From: Archaeoglobus sp. JdFR-24
GTDB lineage: Archaea; Halobacteriota; Archaeoglobi; Archaeoglobales; Archaeoglobaceae
Length of the DNA: 64,000 nt
Assembly (NCBI GenBank): GCA_002011215.1
Contig: MTML01000022.1
Coordinates: forward strand, 1-64,000
Direction: 5' to 3'
Shown here piece by piece: positions 53,078 to 64,000 of the stretch. Position numbers and translations under genes: made by a program. Within the stretch, counting starts at the first letter, position 1; every line of letters starts with the position of its first letter. Below the pieces are notes generated by a model. It saw nothing but the letters and a program-made list of their open reading frames with translations, did not search any database and was not told the DNA's origin.

Positions 53078-53497
53078 TCATTTTACTATTATTCCCTCAA
53101 TATCGTGATGCCTTTTTGCAAGCTCTTTGGCTTTATTTATATTTTTTCCACCCTTGCCAATCACCAGACCCTTCATTTGAGGGTTCACAGTGATTACAGC
53201 ATATTTCTTATCTCCTTTATCAAGCAGCTTTACAGTTATATTAATGGGTTTAAAAATGTTTACTATAAACTCAACAGGATCATCCGAGTACTCAACCACC
53301 TCGATTTTTTTACCTATCAATTCCTTTGCTCTCTCAATATTAATCCCACCTTTTCCAATGGCTGTACCCATGTCACCTTTTTTTACGACAAAGACAACTT
53401 TATCATCTTGAACAACACAGTCCTTGACGCTTGCACCAGTAATGCTTTCAAAAAGAGTTAAAAATCTGATACTTTCCGCTGAAAGTCTAACTCCCAT
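53078..53497 (-). CDS. nusA: NusA-like transcription factor (archaeal, KH domains only)
   Basis: The 139-residue protein has two KH RNA-binding domains and none of the other bacterial NusA parts. The GxxG loops are in VKKGDMGTAIGKGGINIERA and MKGLVIGKGGKNINKAKELA. It lies in the RNA polymerase/ribosomal operon between rpl30e and rps12, as is usual in archaea. Confidence 0.94.
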   Translation of the reverse strand: MGVRLSAESIRFLTLFESITGASVKDCVVQDDKVVFVVKKGDMGTAIGKGGINIERAKELIGKKIEVVEYSDDPVEFIVNIFKPINITVKLLDKGDKKYAVITVNPQMKGLVIGKGGKNINKAKELAKRHHDIEGIIVK

Positions 53498-53539
53498 TGT
53501 ACCATCCTCTGATTAAATCTCAATCTGATTAACTGCATT

Positions 53540-54975
<1,436 letters not shown>

Positions 54976-57633
54976 TCAGGATTTCTTCCCTTCTTCAGCC
55001 TTAACAGCCTTTGATTCAACAACATCCTCACCAAGAATCTCCCTCATAATTCTTTTGACATCCACAGCCTTACCTCTGAAGCTTTTCATCGGATCGACAC
55101 CATCTTCACCATATCTGAACTGAACTACCATGCTCGAAGTCTGTTCCTTAACAGTACCATCATACTCAACCTTCAGATCCTGAAGCGCATTAATAAGTCT
55201 CCTCTGGAGATAACCTGACTGAGAAGTCCTGACTGCAGTGTCAACAAGGCCTTCCCTACCTCCTATAGCGTGGAAGAAGAATTCTACCGGGTTTAATCCT
55301 TCTTTGTAGCTGCTTCTCACAAAGCCTCTTGCCCTTGAACCCAGCTCTCCAGGCTTGAAATGAGATAGAGTTCTATTTGTGTAAGTGTAACCTCTTTTGA
55401 TTCTCTCTCCTCTGACCGACTGCTGTCCAATGCATGCTGCCATCTGGGTCAGGTTCAGCATAGAACCCCTTGCACCACTCACAGCCATTATCACGGCAGA
55501 GTTCTCCATACCAAGATACCTTCCAGCAATTTTACCAGCTCTGTCTCTTGCTCTACCAAGCTCCTGCATAATTTTCATTTCCAAGGTTTCTTTAATGCTC
55601 CTTCCTGGCATGGGTTCGAGATTTCCTTCCCTGTACTGATTGATCAGCTCATCCACCTTCCTTTCAGCCTCATTTAAAACATCACGAATCTGCTGAATCG
55701 CCTCTTCAGGAATCTCCTCATCACTTATACCAAAGGAGAAACCAGCATTCATTATTGCCCTTATGGAAAGCTGTGTCATGTTGTCGATAAACCTCTTTGT
55801 TTCTTCTGGGCCATATTTCCTCATAATTTCATCGATGATTATGCCCTTGAAAGCTCCAACAGATTTTTCATCAATTGTCCCTGTTTTCAACTCACCATTT
55901 TTAATTACAACATAAGCGTCGTGTTCACATTTCTCCTCTTCGCAACTCTCACATCCCTGACAGATTTCAGCCTTGAACTCCAGCGAGATGTTTGGTAAGA
56001 TCATGCTGAAAACCTGTTTTCCTGTCCAGAGCTGCTCTTCTTTATATTTTGGTTCAGGTATCTCTTCAATTTCAAGTGCTCTGATCAGGTAAACTACCTC
56101 TTCCTTCGTGAACCTCTTTTCACCTCTTGTGAGAAGATAGAGTCCACTTATATGATCGTGGATACCTCCAATAATTGGACCACCAAATCTAGGAGAAAGT
56201 ATGTGTTCCTGAACACCCATTAGAATCTTGGCTTCTGCCTGAGCTTCGAGGCTCTGTGGAACGTGCAGGTTCATCTCATCTCCATCAAAATCAGCGTTAT
56301 AGGGTGGACAAACTGCAGGATTTAACCTGAATGTTTTATATGGCAGCACTCTGACGTAATGAGCCATAATGCTCATTCTATGAAGGGAGGGCTGCCTGTT
56401 AAAAAGAACAATATCACCATCCTTCAGCTGTCTTTCTACAATCCATCCCGGTTCAAGTTTTTCAGCTATTTCTTCAACATTCACATCCAGCAATCTGATT
56501 CTCCTGCCATCACTTCTGATAACATAATTTGCTTTGGGGTGCTCCTTCCTTAGAATATATTCTCTTGCTTCTTCAATGTTGCTGGAAGTCACAAACAACG
56601 GGACTGTGAGCTCCTGTGCGATTGTCAAAGGTACGCCAACCTCATTAATACTGAGATTTGGATCTGGACTGATGACTGTTCTTGCTGAGAAGTTAACCCT
56701 CTTTCCTGAAAGACTCCCTCTGAATCTGCCCTCTTTTCCTTTAAGTCTCTGAGCAATTGTTTTGAGTGGTCTGCCACTTCTATGCCTTGCTGGTGGAATG
56801 CCGCTCACTTCATTGTCGAGATAGGTTGTGACATGATACTGAAGGAGTTCCCAGAGATCCTCAAGGATTAATTGGGGTGCTCCTGCTTCCTTGTTTTCCA
56901 TAAATCTCTGATTAATCCTTATTATATCAACAAGCTTGTGAGTGAGATCATCCTCACTCCTCTGACCTGTTTCAAGAATAATTGATGGTCGAACAGTTAC
57001 TGGTGGAACAGGGAGAACTGTAAGCACCATCCACTCAGGTCTTACAGCTTTTGGATCTAAACCAAAGGCCAGTATATCATCAGTGGGAACTTTTTCCAGC
57101 CTCTCTCTGACATCTTTGGGTGTTAACCTGTGTTCTCTCTCATAGATAAACGTCGGTTTCTCGAATTTGATATCAAACTGGTCTGCATCACAGTGGGGAC
57201 ATTTTTTGACGGGCTTGGTTATTCTGAAGACTTCTTTTACTACATCCTCAAAATCCTGACCGAGTTCCTTTCTTCTTTCAATTTCTGCAATGAACTTCTC
57301 TTTTTTCTCATCTCTGAGCAGAATTCTGCCACATTCTCTGCAGGTAGAACTCAAAATTTTGGAGATCAGCTTGGCGTATCCAACATGTATGACTGGAGCA
57401 GCCAGCTCTATATGTCCAAAATGACCTGGACATTCACCCGCTTTCCCACCACATGTCTTGCATTTGAGACCAGGATCGATTACACCAAGCTTTGGATCCA
57501 TTAAACCTGCTTCAATTGGGAAACCATCGTCGTCATAGGTTTCAGGAGTGATTATCTTTGTTACACTCATCCTCCTTATTTCCTGAGGACTTAAAACTTC
57601 GAATCTTATTGAATGAATTCTTTTGGGTATCAT
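54976..57633 (-). CDS. rpoA1: DNA-directed RNA polymerase subunit A'
   Basis: A' holds the catalytic magnesium site in YNADFDGDEMNLHVP. The 885-residue protein begins with the clamp zinc ribbon CKTCGGKAGECPGHFGHIEL and a second zinc site CRECGRILL with CPHCDADQ. The bridge helix region VSGARGSMLNLTQMAACIGQ is present. A cysteine-rich insertion (CQGCESCEEEKCEHD, near residue 552) may hold an extra metal or an iron-sulfur cluster. It stands 88 bases after rpoB1. Confidence 0.96.
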   Translation of the reverse strand: MIPKRIHSIRFEVLSPQEIRRMSVTKIITPETYDDDGFPIEAGLMDPKLGVIDPGLKCKTCGGKAGECPGHFGHIELAAPVIHVGYAKLISKILSSTCRECGRILLRDEKKEKFIAEIERRKELGQDFEDVVKEVFRITKPVKKCPHCDADQFDIKFEKPTFIYEREHRLTPKDVRERLEKVPTDDILAFGLDPKAVRPEWMVLTVLPVPPVTVRPSIILETGQRSEDDLTHKLVDIIRINQRFMENKEAGAPQLILEDLWELLQYHVTTYLDNEVSGIPPARHRSGRPLKTIAQRLKGKEGRFRGSLSGKRVNFSARTVISPDPNLSINEVGVPLTIAQELTVPLFVTSSNIEEAREYILRKEHPKANYVIRSDGRRIRLLDVNVEEIAEKLEPGWIVERQLKDGDIVLFNRQPSLHRMSIMAHYVRVLPYKTFRLNPAVCPPYNADFDGDEMNLHVPQSLEAQAEAKILMGVQEHILSPRFGGPIIGGIHDHISGLYLLTRGEKRFTKEEVVYLIRALEIEEIPEPKYKEEQLWTGKQVFSMILPNISLEFKAEICQGCESCEEEKCEHDAYVVIKNGELKTGTIDEKSVGAFKGIIIDEIMRKYGPEETKRFIDNMTQLSIRAIMNAGFSFGISDEEIPEEAIQQIRDVLNEAERKVDELINQYREGNLEPMPGRSIKETLEMKIMQELGRARDRAGKIAGRYLGMENSAVIMAVSGARGSMLNLTQMAACIGQQSVRGERIKRGYTYTNRTLSHFKPGELGSRARGFVRSSYKEGLNPVEFFFHAIGGREGLVDTAVRTSQSGYLQRRLINALQDLKVEYDGTVKEQTSSMVVQFRYGEDGVDPMKSFRGKAVDVKRIMREILGEDVVESKAVKAEEGKKS

Positions 57634-57721
57634 ACCAACACCTCATTATTAATTCTTTTTTCAACTTTCAACCGGATAAACTGATTGATCATACTTTTCG
57701 GTTGAATATTCATGAATCCGA

Positions 57722-59533
57722 TCAAGCTTTATCACCAAGAACGAGTCTTGGAGCCACCATCATTGACTTCAGCTCATCGAGGAGTAGTTTGAAGGCATAA
57801 CTCATTTCCACCTTATGGATGTTGCTGTCATCATCACATATGTAGCAGTAGGCAGTGTTCTTTCTATAATCAAAAGTTGCTACATGACCGCATGTTCCAC
57901 AGACATAGACTTCTACTTTGTCGGATTCCTCCAGAAGTCTATCCTTAAGGAGTAAAGCAGCACCATGTCCTATGAGAACGTCCCTCTCCATTTCTCCAAA
58001 TCTGAGACCACCCTTTCTTGCTCTACCCTCCGTAGGCTGTCTCGTGAGAACTTGAACTGGTCCTCTACTCCTTGCATGAATCTTGCTCGAAGCCATATGA
58101 TAGAGCTTCTGATAATATATAACCCCAACGAATATGTCTGCAACAAACTTCTTTCCAGTGATACCATCATACATTACTTCTTTACAGGTGTGGCTAAATC
58201 CGTACTTCTTAAGGGCGCTTCTCAAATCATCTTCTTTTTCACCGTAGAAGATGGTTGCGTCTATTCTTCTTCCTTCAAGAGAACCGACCTTTCCGCCAAT
58301 CATCTCCAGAACATGCCCAACAGTCATTCTTGAAGGGATTGCGTGCGGATTGATTACAATATCCGGAACGACTCCACTCTCCGAGAACGGCATATCTTCC
58401 TCTGGTACAATCAGACCTATAACACCTTTCTGACCATGTCTTGAAGCGAATTTATCTCCAAGCTCTGGAATTCTCAGGTCCCTAACCCTCACCTTCGCAA
58501 GCTTTGACCCTCCTTCAGACTGTGCAAGAAAAACACAATCAACTATGCCTTTTTCATTTGATCTCATCGTAATTGATGTTTCACGCCTCTTTTGAGGAGA
58601 TATCCCGAGTTCAGTTGGCTCTTCAAGGAATCTTGGAGGAGATGTTTTTCCGATGAGTACATCATCTGGACCAACTTCCGTTTCAGGGAGCACAAGACCA
58701 TCTTCATCAAGGTGAGCATAAGCCTCAGCACCCCTGAAACCTGAAATGTCCGCTCCGGGTATCTCAAATTTATCCTCCTGACCACCGGGGTATCTCATCT
58801 CTTCAGTTTCATATGTTCTGAAGAAGTGGCTCCTTCCAAGCCCTCTTTCAATACTTGCTTTGTTAAATATAAGCGCATCCTCAATATTGTAGCCCTCATA
58901 GCTTATTACAGCAACAACAAAATTCTGCCCTGCCGGTCGTTCATCAAATTTAATTTCCACCTGTGTGTCTGAGGTAACTATTGGAATCTGAGGATAATGG
59001 AGAAGATGTCCTCTTGTGTCAGCTCGCCATGGAAGGTTTGAAAATGGCAAACCAAGGCTCTGTTTGATCATCGCTGCCCCCATGGTGTTTCTTGGAGAGG
59101 CGTTGTGTTCAGGATAGGGAACCGAACCTGTGCAGATCCCAACGATAAGCGATGGATCGAGTTCAAGATGTGTGTGCTCGGGTGTGAGATCTTTCTCATC
59201 AACAGCAACATAGGCGTTCTCTTCCTCTTCTGAATCCAGAAATTCTATAAGTCCCTGCTTCACCAGATCCTCAAACTTCAGCTCGCCCTCTCTTATCGCT
59301 TCAACATGGGCTTCAGTCACCACCGGTTTTCCATTTTTCACCACGATCAGTGGTCTTCTCGCCCTACCCGCATCTGTATTTATCCTGACCTCGTTCGAAT
59401 CAGGATAGTACACAACATTAATCTGATTCGAAATTTTACCGATTCTTCTTAGCTTCCTTATCTGGTTTGCAAGCCTTTCTCCATTATCGTGAAATCCAAT
59501 GAGCGCACCATTAACATATACTCGAGATTTCAT
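57722..59533 (-). CDS. rpoB1: DNA-directed RNA polymerase subunit B' (C-terminal half of B)
   Basis: This 603-residue chain is the C-terminal half of the second largest subunit. It has [57 protein letters not shown] and [19 protein letters not shown]. The C-terminal zinc site is [19 protein letters not shown] with CYICDDD. It begins ten bases after rpoB2. Confidence 0.96.
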   Translation of the reverse strand: MKSRVYVNGALIGFHDNGERLANQIRKLRRIGKISNQINVVYYPDSNEVRINTDAGRARRPLIVVKNGKPVVTEAHVEAIREGELKFEDLVKQGLIEFLDSEEEENAYVAVDEKDLTPEHTHLELDPSLIVGICTGSVPYPEHNASPRNTMGAAMIKQSLGLPFSNLPWRADTRGHLLHYPQIPIVTSDTQVEIKFDERPAGQNFVVAVISYEGYNIEDALIFNKASIERGLGRSHFFRTYETEEMRYPGGQEDKFEIPGADISGFRGAEAYAHLDEDGLVLPETEVGPDDVLIGKTSPPRFLEEPTELGISPQKRRETSITMRSNEKGIVDCVFLAQSEGGSKLAKVRVRDLRIPELGDKFASRHGQKGVIGLIVPEEDMPFSESGVVPDIVINPHAIPSRMTVGHVLEMIGGKVGSLEGRRIDATIFYGEKEDDLRSALKKYGFSHTCKEVMYDGITGKKFVADIFVGVIYYQKLYHMASSKIHARSRGPVQVLTRQPTEGRARKGGLRFGEMERDVLIGHGAALLLKDRLLEESDKVEVYVCGTCGHVATFDYRKNTAYCYICDDDSNIHKVEMSYAFKLLLDELKSMMVAPRLVLGDKA

Positions 59534-59543
59534 TTAACCACCC

Positions 59544-61022
59544 TCATAACCTACTTTTAATGGGTTCAACACCAAGCTCAAACAGAGCATTTATTACTTC
59601 CCTTTCATCAGCCCCCACACTGACTTCAGCATACTGGGCAAAGTTTTTCACAAGACCACAGTTTGGCCCTTCGGGTGTTTCACTAGGACAGATCCTTCCC
59701 CACTGAGTTGGGTGGAGATCTCTTGCTTCGAAATGAGGCTGAGAGCGGGAAAGTGGTGAAATAACTCTCCTGAGATGAGAAATAACCGAAATATAATTGT
59801 GTCTGTCTATAAGCTGAGAAACTCCAGTCCTTCCACCAACCCAGTTTCCAGTTGCCATCGGGTGCATTATCCTGTCAGTAAGAACATCACTTCTGACTGC
59901 TGTGTTCATTTTCAAAGGCCTTCCCCTCACCTTTGCCCTTTCTAACTGATACTTTACATCCTTTATTAACCTGAGAAAAGCAACTCTAAATATTTCTTCC
60001 ATTAGGTCTCCTGCGAGCTTCAACCTTTTGTTTGCGTAATGATCTTTATCGTCCTCCATCCGCATTCCAAGTGTCAGTTCAAGTACAGCCTCTGCCATTC
60101 TTGCAAGGAAGAATGCCTTGGCTCTGCGACTTTCCGGTTCTGTTCCCAGATGAGGGAGAAAATACTGATCGATAACCTGATTTGCCCTGTTAAGCCGATA
60201 TTCTCTGCTCTGTCCTGGAGCAACTCTTCTTCCAATGAGCTCTATCGCCTCATCCTTTGTGTCAACTTCAGCAACCTCAACATTCTCAAGCATGAACTTC
60301 ATTATTTCTGGGTTTTCACTAACCATCGTCACTATTTCCTGATCTGTTTCAACTCCCAAGGCTTTAATCAGAGTGACAAATTGTATGTTCTTTGGAATTT
60401 GCGGGAAAGAGACTTCAAGAATGTTACTTTTCCCTCTTTCAACTACTACAAGAGCTCTATATCCTGATCTTTGACTGAAGACTTTGGCAATTTCAATCGT
60501 CTCTCCATACCTTTCCTCTTTTTCCAGAAGGATTTTATTTGGAGCAAGATCTTCAAGTGTCATCAGCGCTCTCTCACTCCCATTTATTATGAAATAGCCA
60601 CCAGGATCCAGAGGATCTTCTCCCTTCTCAGCCACATCATCAACATCCAGAAGGTTGCATTTCTTCGATTTTACCATTATAGGCAGCATCCCAATTTCTA
60701 CAATTTCTTCTTCGAGCTCTCTCCCTTCATCAATAACCTGCGCATGAAGTCTTATTCTTGCAGCATACGTCAGGTTTCTCAATCTTGCAGTAGCAGGATA
60801 AAGTGGTACAATTGAACCATCTGCTTCCTTAATAATCGGTTTTTCTACATTGATTTTCCCCAGCAACACATATGTGCCAGGAATGTCAAGTTCTATCCTT
60901 TTCTGTTCATCTATAACTCTTTGCAAACCTTCATCTACAAATCGATTAAACGAGTCGATCTGGTGTTTTACAAGTCTTTCATGAGTAAAATAAGCCCTTG
61001 CCAGAACCCTCCTATCAATCAT
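59544..61022 (-). CDS. rpoB2: DNA-directed RNA polymerase subunit B'' (N-terminal half of B)
   Basis: This 492-residue chain is the N-terminal half of subunit B, with HERLVKHQIDSFNRFVDEGL, GGYFIINGSERALMTLEDLA, RVISPLSRSQPHFEARDLHP and WGRICPSETPEGPNCGLVKN. The split between B'' and B' is normal for this group. No clear gene lies in the 154 bases between it and rpoH. Confidence 0.96.
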   Translation of the reverse strand: MIDRRVLARAYFTHERLVKHQIDSFNRFVDEGLQRVIDEQKRIELDIPGTYVLLGKINVEKPIIKEADGSIVPLYPATARLRNLTYAARIRLHAQVIDEGRELEEEIVEIGMLPIMVKSKKCNLLDVDDVAEKGEDPLDPGGYFIINGSERALMTLEDLAPNKILLEKEERYGETIEIAKVFSQRSGYRALVVVERGKSNILEVSFPQIPKNIQFVTLIKALGVETDQEIVTMVSENPEIMKFMLENVEVAEVDTKDEAIELIGRRVAPGQSREYRLNRANQVIDQYFLPHLGTEPESRRAKAFFLARMAEAVLELTLGMRMEDDKDHYANKRLKLAGDLMEEIFRVAFLRLIKDVKYQLERAKVRGRPLKMNTAVRSDVLTDRIMHPMATGNWVGGRTGVSQLIDRHNYISVISHLRRVISPLSRSQPHFEARDLHPTQWGRICPSETPEGPNCGLVKNFAQYAEVSVGADEREVINALFELGVEPIKSRL

Positions 61023-61176
61023 CCTTTATTCACCCCTCAATTAATATCATTTCCATAACTACTCACACCACAAATCGAAACCGTGGCCAAAACAAACACG
61101 TCCTGAGATAAAACACACTAAGTCCACAAAATTATCACTCAAACCCATCACTCCAAATTCCAATCCTCATACCTTT

Positions 61177-61410
61177 TCAAACAACCAGCCGGTAAGCTAA
61201 TGATTTACCCGAAGTGCGACTTTCTCTTATTATTTTGACAATATCTCCAACTTTCGCCCCAATCTCCTTGGCGATTGGGTCATCAGCTTTAATCTTTGGT
61301 AATTGCTCTCTATTTATATTAAGTGCTTTCAGAAGCTCCTCCGCCTCCTCCTCAGTCATTATTTCATGCTTTGGAACCAGTATATGATCCTGTAATTTGA
61401 ACTTGGTCAT
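61177..61410 (-). CDS. rpoH: DNA-directed RNA polymerase subunit H
   Basis: The 77-residue protein is archaeal RpoH, related to the C-terminus of eukaryotic RPB5: LQDHILVPKHEIMTEEEAEE, LKALNINREQLPKIKADDPI and GAKVGDIVKIIRESRTSGKS. It is the first protein gene of the polymerase operon, just downstream of tRNA-Lys. Confidence 0.95.
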   Translation of the reverse strand: MTKFKLQDHILVPKHEIMTEEEAEELLKALNINREQLPKIKADDPIAKEIGAKVGDIVKIIRESRTSGKSLAYRLVV

Positions 61411-61438
61411 TTTTCTTCACTCCATAAATTAATGGGAA

Positions 61439-61512
61439 CGGGCTCGACGGGATTTGAACCCGCGGCCAACGGGTTAAAAGCCCGTTGCTCTGCCTGGCTG
61501 AGCTACGAGCCC
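61439..61512 (-). tRNA. tRNA-Lys (TTT)
   Basis: On the minus strand the acceptor GGGCTCG (complement of 61506-61512) pairs with CGAGCCC (complement of 61440-61446), with discriminator G and no encoded CCA. The anticodon arm ACGGG-CTTTTAA-CCCGT gives TTT, hence Lys. The T arm is CGCGG GTTCAAAT CCCG-like with TTCAAAT. No intron. It directly precedes rpoH and may be co-transcribed with it. Confidence 0.95.
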
Positions 61513-61664
61513 ACAGGTTTTATTCCCCGATAGCATCTGGATATAAATCTTTTTCCGTAGTGCAGAACATAACATGAGTCGACTTTTAAATTTTCTGTTG
61601 GTACTGTTAAAAGTCAATAAAATTAAAATGTTTTAAAGAAAGACTGATATCGGTATTTAAAAAG

Positions 61665-62327
61665 CTATTCCCTGAAACCATAATCTCCAAAAAGTGGAAC
61701 AAACCGGACAGCTCCCCAGACCTTCTTATTAACATTACCTTCTCTATCTTTTTCAACCACAATCAGCTGCTGGAAATAATCCCCTACTGGAATCACCATC
61801 TTTCCACCTGATTTAAGCTGATTAACAAGAGGTTCAGGAATATCTGGGGCTGAAGCTGTCACATATATTTTGTCATAAGGTGCTTCTTCTTCATATCCTC
61901 CACTTCCATCACCCACAACCACGACCACATTGTCATACCCAAGTGCGCTGAGGATATTTCTTGCGGTTTCAGCCAGCTCTTCTATCCTCTCAACAGATAT
62001 GACTTTTCCTGATTTTCCAACAATCTCTGCCACAACCGCTGCATGATATCCTCTCCCAGTTCCAATTTCCAGCACCTTTTCCCCTTCTTTAAGGTCTAAA
62101 AGTTCACACATTATAGCCACCATATGAGGTGCACTGATAGTTTGCTCTCTACCTATAGGTAAAGGAGAGTCGGTATATGCCTCCCCACGATAGTTGTAAG
62201 GAACGAACAGATGTCTGGGGACTTTCAACATGGCCCTGTAAACTTTCTCACTCAAATCTAACTCCGACTTCAGCCTGTTTACCAGTCTCGATCTTCTGTC
62301 GGCATAATCATCAGGTCTCTCAGTCAT
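61665..62327 (-). CDS. pcm: Protein-L-isoaspartate O-methyltransferase
   Basis: Pcm repairs damaged aspartyl and asparaginyl residues with S-adenosylmethionine, useful at high temperature. The 220-residue protein has [38 protein letters not shown], the SAM-binding [33 protein letters not shown] and [20 protein letters not shown]. All sit in family order. Confidence 0.95.
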   Translation of the reverse strand: MTERPDDYADRRSRLVNRLKSELDLSEKVYRAMLKVPRHLFVPYNYRGEAYTDSPLPIGREQTISAPHMVAIMCELLDLKEGEKVLEIGTGRGYHAAVVAEIVGKSGKVISVERIEELAETARNILSALGYDNVVVVVGDGSGGYEEEAPYDKIYVTASAPDIPEPLVNQLKSGGKMVIPVGDYFQQLIVVEKDREGNVNKKVWGAVRFVPLFGDYGFRE

Positions 62328-62569
62328 TCATTACTCATGCAACTTTAATTGATTTATTAATTTCTGTTATTAAGTTAAAGCCACATTAAGTTAAGTCGCT
62401 TGGATGCTACTAGAGTTGGTCAGTTTTGAATGAGGGAAAATATCTTCCTAGTATTTATGAAAAAGATAAATATGTGATGTACTATTCAGGCTTCATCGGA
62501 CTTAATCAAAGTCCAGTGCCTGGCCAAAGTAAAATTTATCATTTATTAGCAAACTTTCATTTTCTGTAG

Positions 62570-63277
62570 ATGAAAAAGACAGAAAAGATGAACAGGAAAG
62601 AACTGGATAAAAAGGTGACCTTTATCTTTCTTGAAGCATCAATCGAGACGATCCCACCTAAGCTACAGAATCGGCCTTCAATCCTAAAGGAATCGAGAAG
62701 GAGAAACAAAAAACCCGAAGAAATCCTGCTTGACGATTCTAAACATCACTTTCTGATGAGATCGCTGGAGAACTTCAGGAAAAGAGGGAGACCGGACATT
62801 CTTCACATGTGCCTTCTTTCAGTTCTCGATTCCAGAGCATCAAAGTATGCAGACATTTATGTTCATACTCAGAAGGGAGAACTTATAAAATTTTCAAACA
62901 AATTAAGGCTTCCAAGAAACTATAACAGGTTTGTAGGGCTTGTGGAAGACCTTTTCGTTAAAAAATCGATCAGGGCACAAGGAGAAACACTGATTGAATT
63001 TTCCAACCTTGATTTAGAAGAGCTTCTCAACAGCCTTGAATCAAACGAACTTATTCTCTTCACTGAAAAAGGTAGACATTCAGAAGAAGAATTAAATCTG
63101 AAAAAGGAATGTACTATTATGATTGGTGCTTTTCCACACGGCGATTTTGAGAAAACCACACTTAAAATTCTTGAGAAGTTTGACGTTATCGATATTTCAC
63201 TTGGAAGTGAAAATTTGACGAGTCTTTATGTAACTAACAGAATAATTTGTCTGTGGGAAACGAAGAACCTGAAATAA
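62570..63277 (+). CDS. nep1: Nep1 (Emg1) 16S rRNA pseudouridine N1-methyltransferase
   Basis: Nep1 is a SPOUT methyltransferase acting on a pseudouridine in the small-subunit rRNA. The 235-residue protein has VTFIFLEASIETIPPKLQN, the HHFLMRSLENFRKRGRPDIL motif, ADIYVHTQKGELIKFSNKLR and PRNYNRFVGLVEDLF, with IMIGAFPHGDF near the SAM knot. ATG 62570 is used; ATG 62588 (MNRKELDKKV) is also possible. Confidence 0.9.
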   Translation: MKKTEKMNRKELDKKVTFIFLEASIETIPPKLQNRPSILKESRRRNKKPEEILLDDSKHHFLMRSLENFRKRGRPDILHMCLLSVLDSRASKYADIYVHTQKGELIKFSNKLRLPRNYNRFVGLVEDLFVKKSIRAQGETLIEFSNLDLEELLNSLESNELILFTEKGRHSEEELNLKKECTIMIGAFPHGDFEKTTLKILEKFDVIDISLGSENLTSLYVTNRIICLWETKNLK

Positions 63278-63296
63278 TGAGCACGGGATGATGAGA

Positions 63297-64000
63297 ATGG
63301 CAGAGTTTAATGAATTTAAATTCATAGAAATTGCTTCAAAAATTTTTAAAACCACCAAGAAGAGTGTAATTGCTGGAGCGGGAGATGACGATTGCGCGGT
63401 TGTGAATATTGGAGAGAAATTCGTCGTTCTGACAACAGACAACCTCCATGAAAAAGCAGACTTTCCAGCAGGAATGCTGCCCGAAGAGATGGGCCATATG
63501 GCTCTTGCAGTCAACCTGAGTGATCTGGCTGGGACCGGTGCAAAACCGGAATTTTTTCTTTTTGATATAACGCTGAGAGAGGGAATGACAGAAGATTTCT
63601 TTATAAAGGTTCTCAGAGGAATGGCGAAACTTGCAAAAAGGTATGATGTGGCAATTGTGGGTGGAGATATTGACCTTGGCGATGAACTTTTTATCACAGG
63701 TTTTGCAGCAGGAATTGCGGATCGCTATATACTCCAGTCAGGAGCAAAGCCAGGCGAGAACATATACCTCACAGATATGACGGGAAAAGCGCAGTTGAGT
63801 TTGGAAATGCTTTTTTCAGGCAAAGATCGTGAAGAGATACCCTATGCCAGTAAACTCTTTACACCAGTTCCGAGAGTTGAGGAGGGTATAGTTGCATCCA
63901 GATATGCAGGTGCCATGACAGATATAAGCGATAGTCTTGCAATATCTCTGAACCTGATCAGCAGAAAGAGTGGTGTTAGAATGGATATCTTCGAGAGAGA
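63297..64000 (+). CDS. thiL: Thiamine-monophosphate kinase, N-terminal part (runs off the window)
   Basis: ThiL phosphorylates thiamine monophosphate to the active cofactor. The 234 codons present show AGAGDDDCAVVNIGEKFVVL, TTDNLHEKADFPAGMLPEEM, AVNLSDLAGTGAKPEFFLFD, IVGGDIDLGDELFITGFAAG and MTDISDSLAISLNLISRKSG, all in ThiL/PurM order. The frame is still open at base 64000. ATG 63297 is chosen with GGATGA upstream; ATG 63288 and 63291 are in frame and possible. It lies 20 bases after nep1. Confidence 0.9.
   Translation, partial: MAEFNEFKFIEIASKIFKTTKKSVIAGAGDDDCAVVNIGEKFVVLTTDNLHEKADFPAGMLPEEMGHMALAVNLSDLAGTGAKPEFFLFDITLREGMTEDFFIKVLRGMAKLAKRYDVAIVGGDIDLGDELFITGFAAGIADRYILQSGAKPGENIYLTDMTGKAQLSLEMLFSGKDREEIPYASKLFTPVPRVEEGIVASRYAGAMTDISDSLAISLNLISRKSGVRMDIFER

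Noticed and set aside
61023..61176. Possible small gene between rpoB2 and rpoH
   Set aside because: No frame of useful length with a ribosome site was found; the stretch is AC-rich on the plus strand and appears non-coding.

Overview
This window is a stretch of archaeal chromosome, almost certainly from the order Archaeoglobales (Archaeoglobus or a close relative). The evidence is a histone gene, split RNA polymerase A'/A'' and B'/B'' genes, archaeal ribosomal and translation proteins, an intron-containing tRNA-Asn, a family B DNA polymerase with a C-terminal PCNA-binding tail, a cytoplasmic Vhu/Mvh-type [NiFe] hydrogenase joined to heterodisulfide reductase HdrABC, and a tungstate transporter with a tungsten-type aldehyde oxidoreductase. 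The DNA is moderately AT-rich, and many genes have strong GGTGA-type ribosome binding sites or look leaderless.

Layout. 1-4566: end of an amino-acid ABC transporter, then aIF2-alpha, Nop10 and a PAC2-type protein, a DUF72 protein and a TIM-barrel isomerase-like protein. 4768-4877: tRNA-Asn with a 37-nt intron. 5083-11864 (minus): an electron-bifurcating module transcribed hdrA-hdrC-hdrB-vhuD-vhuG-vhuA-maturation protease. 12221-15132 (plus): tungstate transporter tupABC and a ModE-like regulator, with a perfect inverted repeat over the tupA start. 15152-17482 (minus): a DsrE, TusA, SQR-like flavoprotein and DUF1641 cluster that looks like a sulfur-relay module. 17692-29615: polB, small genes, an ABC-2 exporter, phosphate transporter pit with its DUF47 partner, isocitrate dehydrogenase, histone, ilvD and tatC. 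29716-32416: an accessory scar around tRNA-Thr holding broken PIN-toxin, DUF3800, hsdS, vapC and hsdR genes and one intact AbrB-type antitoxin.

32483-40339: a tandem thymidylate-synthase-fold protein, a divergent aldehyde ferredoxin oxidoreductase, a JAMM metalloprotease, and a flavin cluster (ribL, ribC, ribH) interleaved with two aminotransferases. 40607-45974: a five-gene split glutamate synthase operon (polyferredoxin, FAD oxidoreductase, glutaminase, FMN synthase and GXGXG domains). 46066-47759: CcdA-like protein and RNase Z. 47805-61512 (minus): the archaeal str/RNA polymerase operon from rpoH to rps10, preceded by tRNA-Lys. 61665-64000: pcm, nep1 and the start of thiL.

The genes point to an anaerobe that takes electrons from H2 into heterodisulfide and ferredoxin by flavin-based bifurcation, handles sulfur through persulfide carriers, and imports tungstate for pterin enzymes. 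The points most worth following are the fused thymidylate synthase pseudo-dimer, the tup operator, the decayed small secreted-protein gene under a TTCGAA-rich upstream region, the decaying defence island beside tRNA-Thr, and several perfect or near-perfect short tandem duplications in intergenic DNA. No CRISPR array, rRNA gene or intact insertion sequence was seen.
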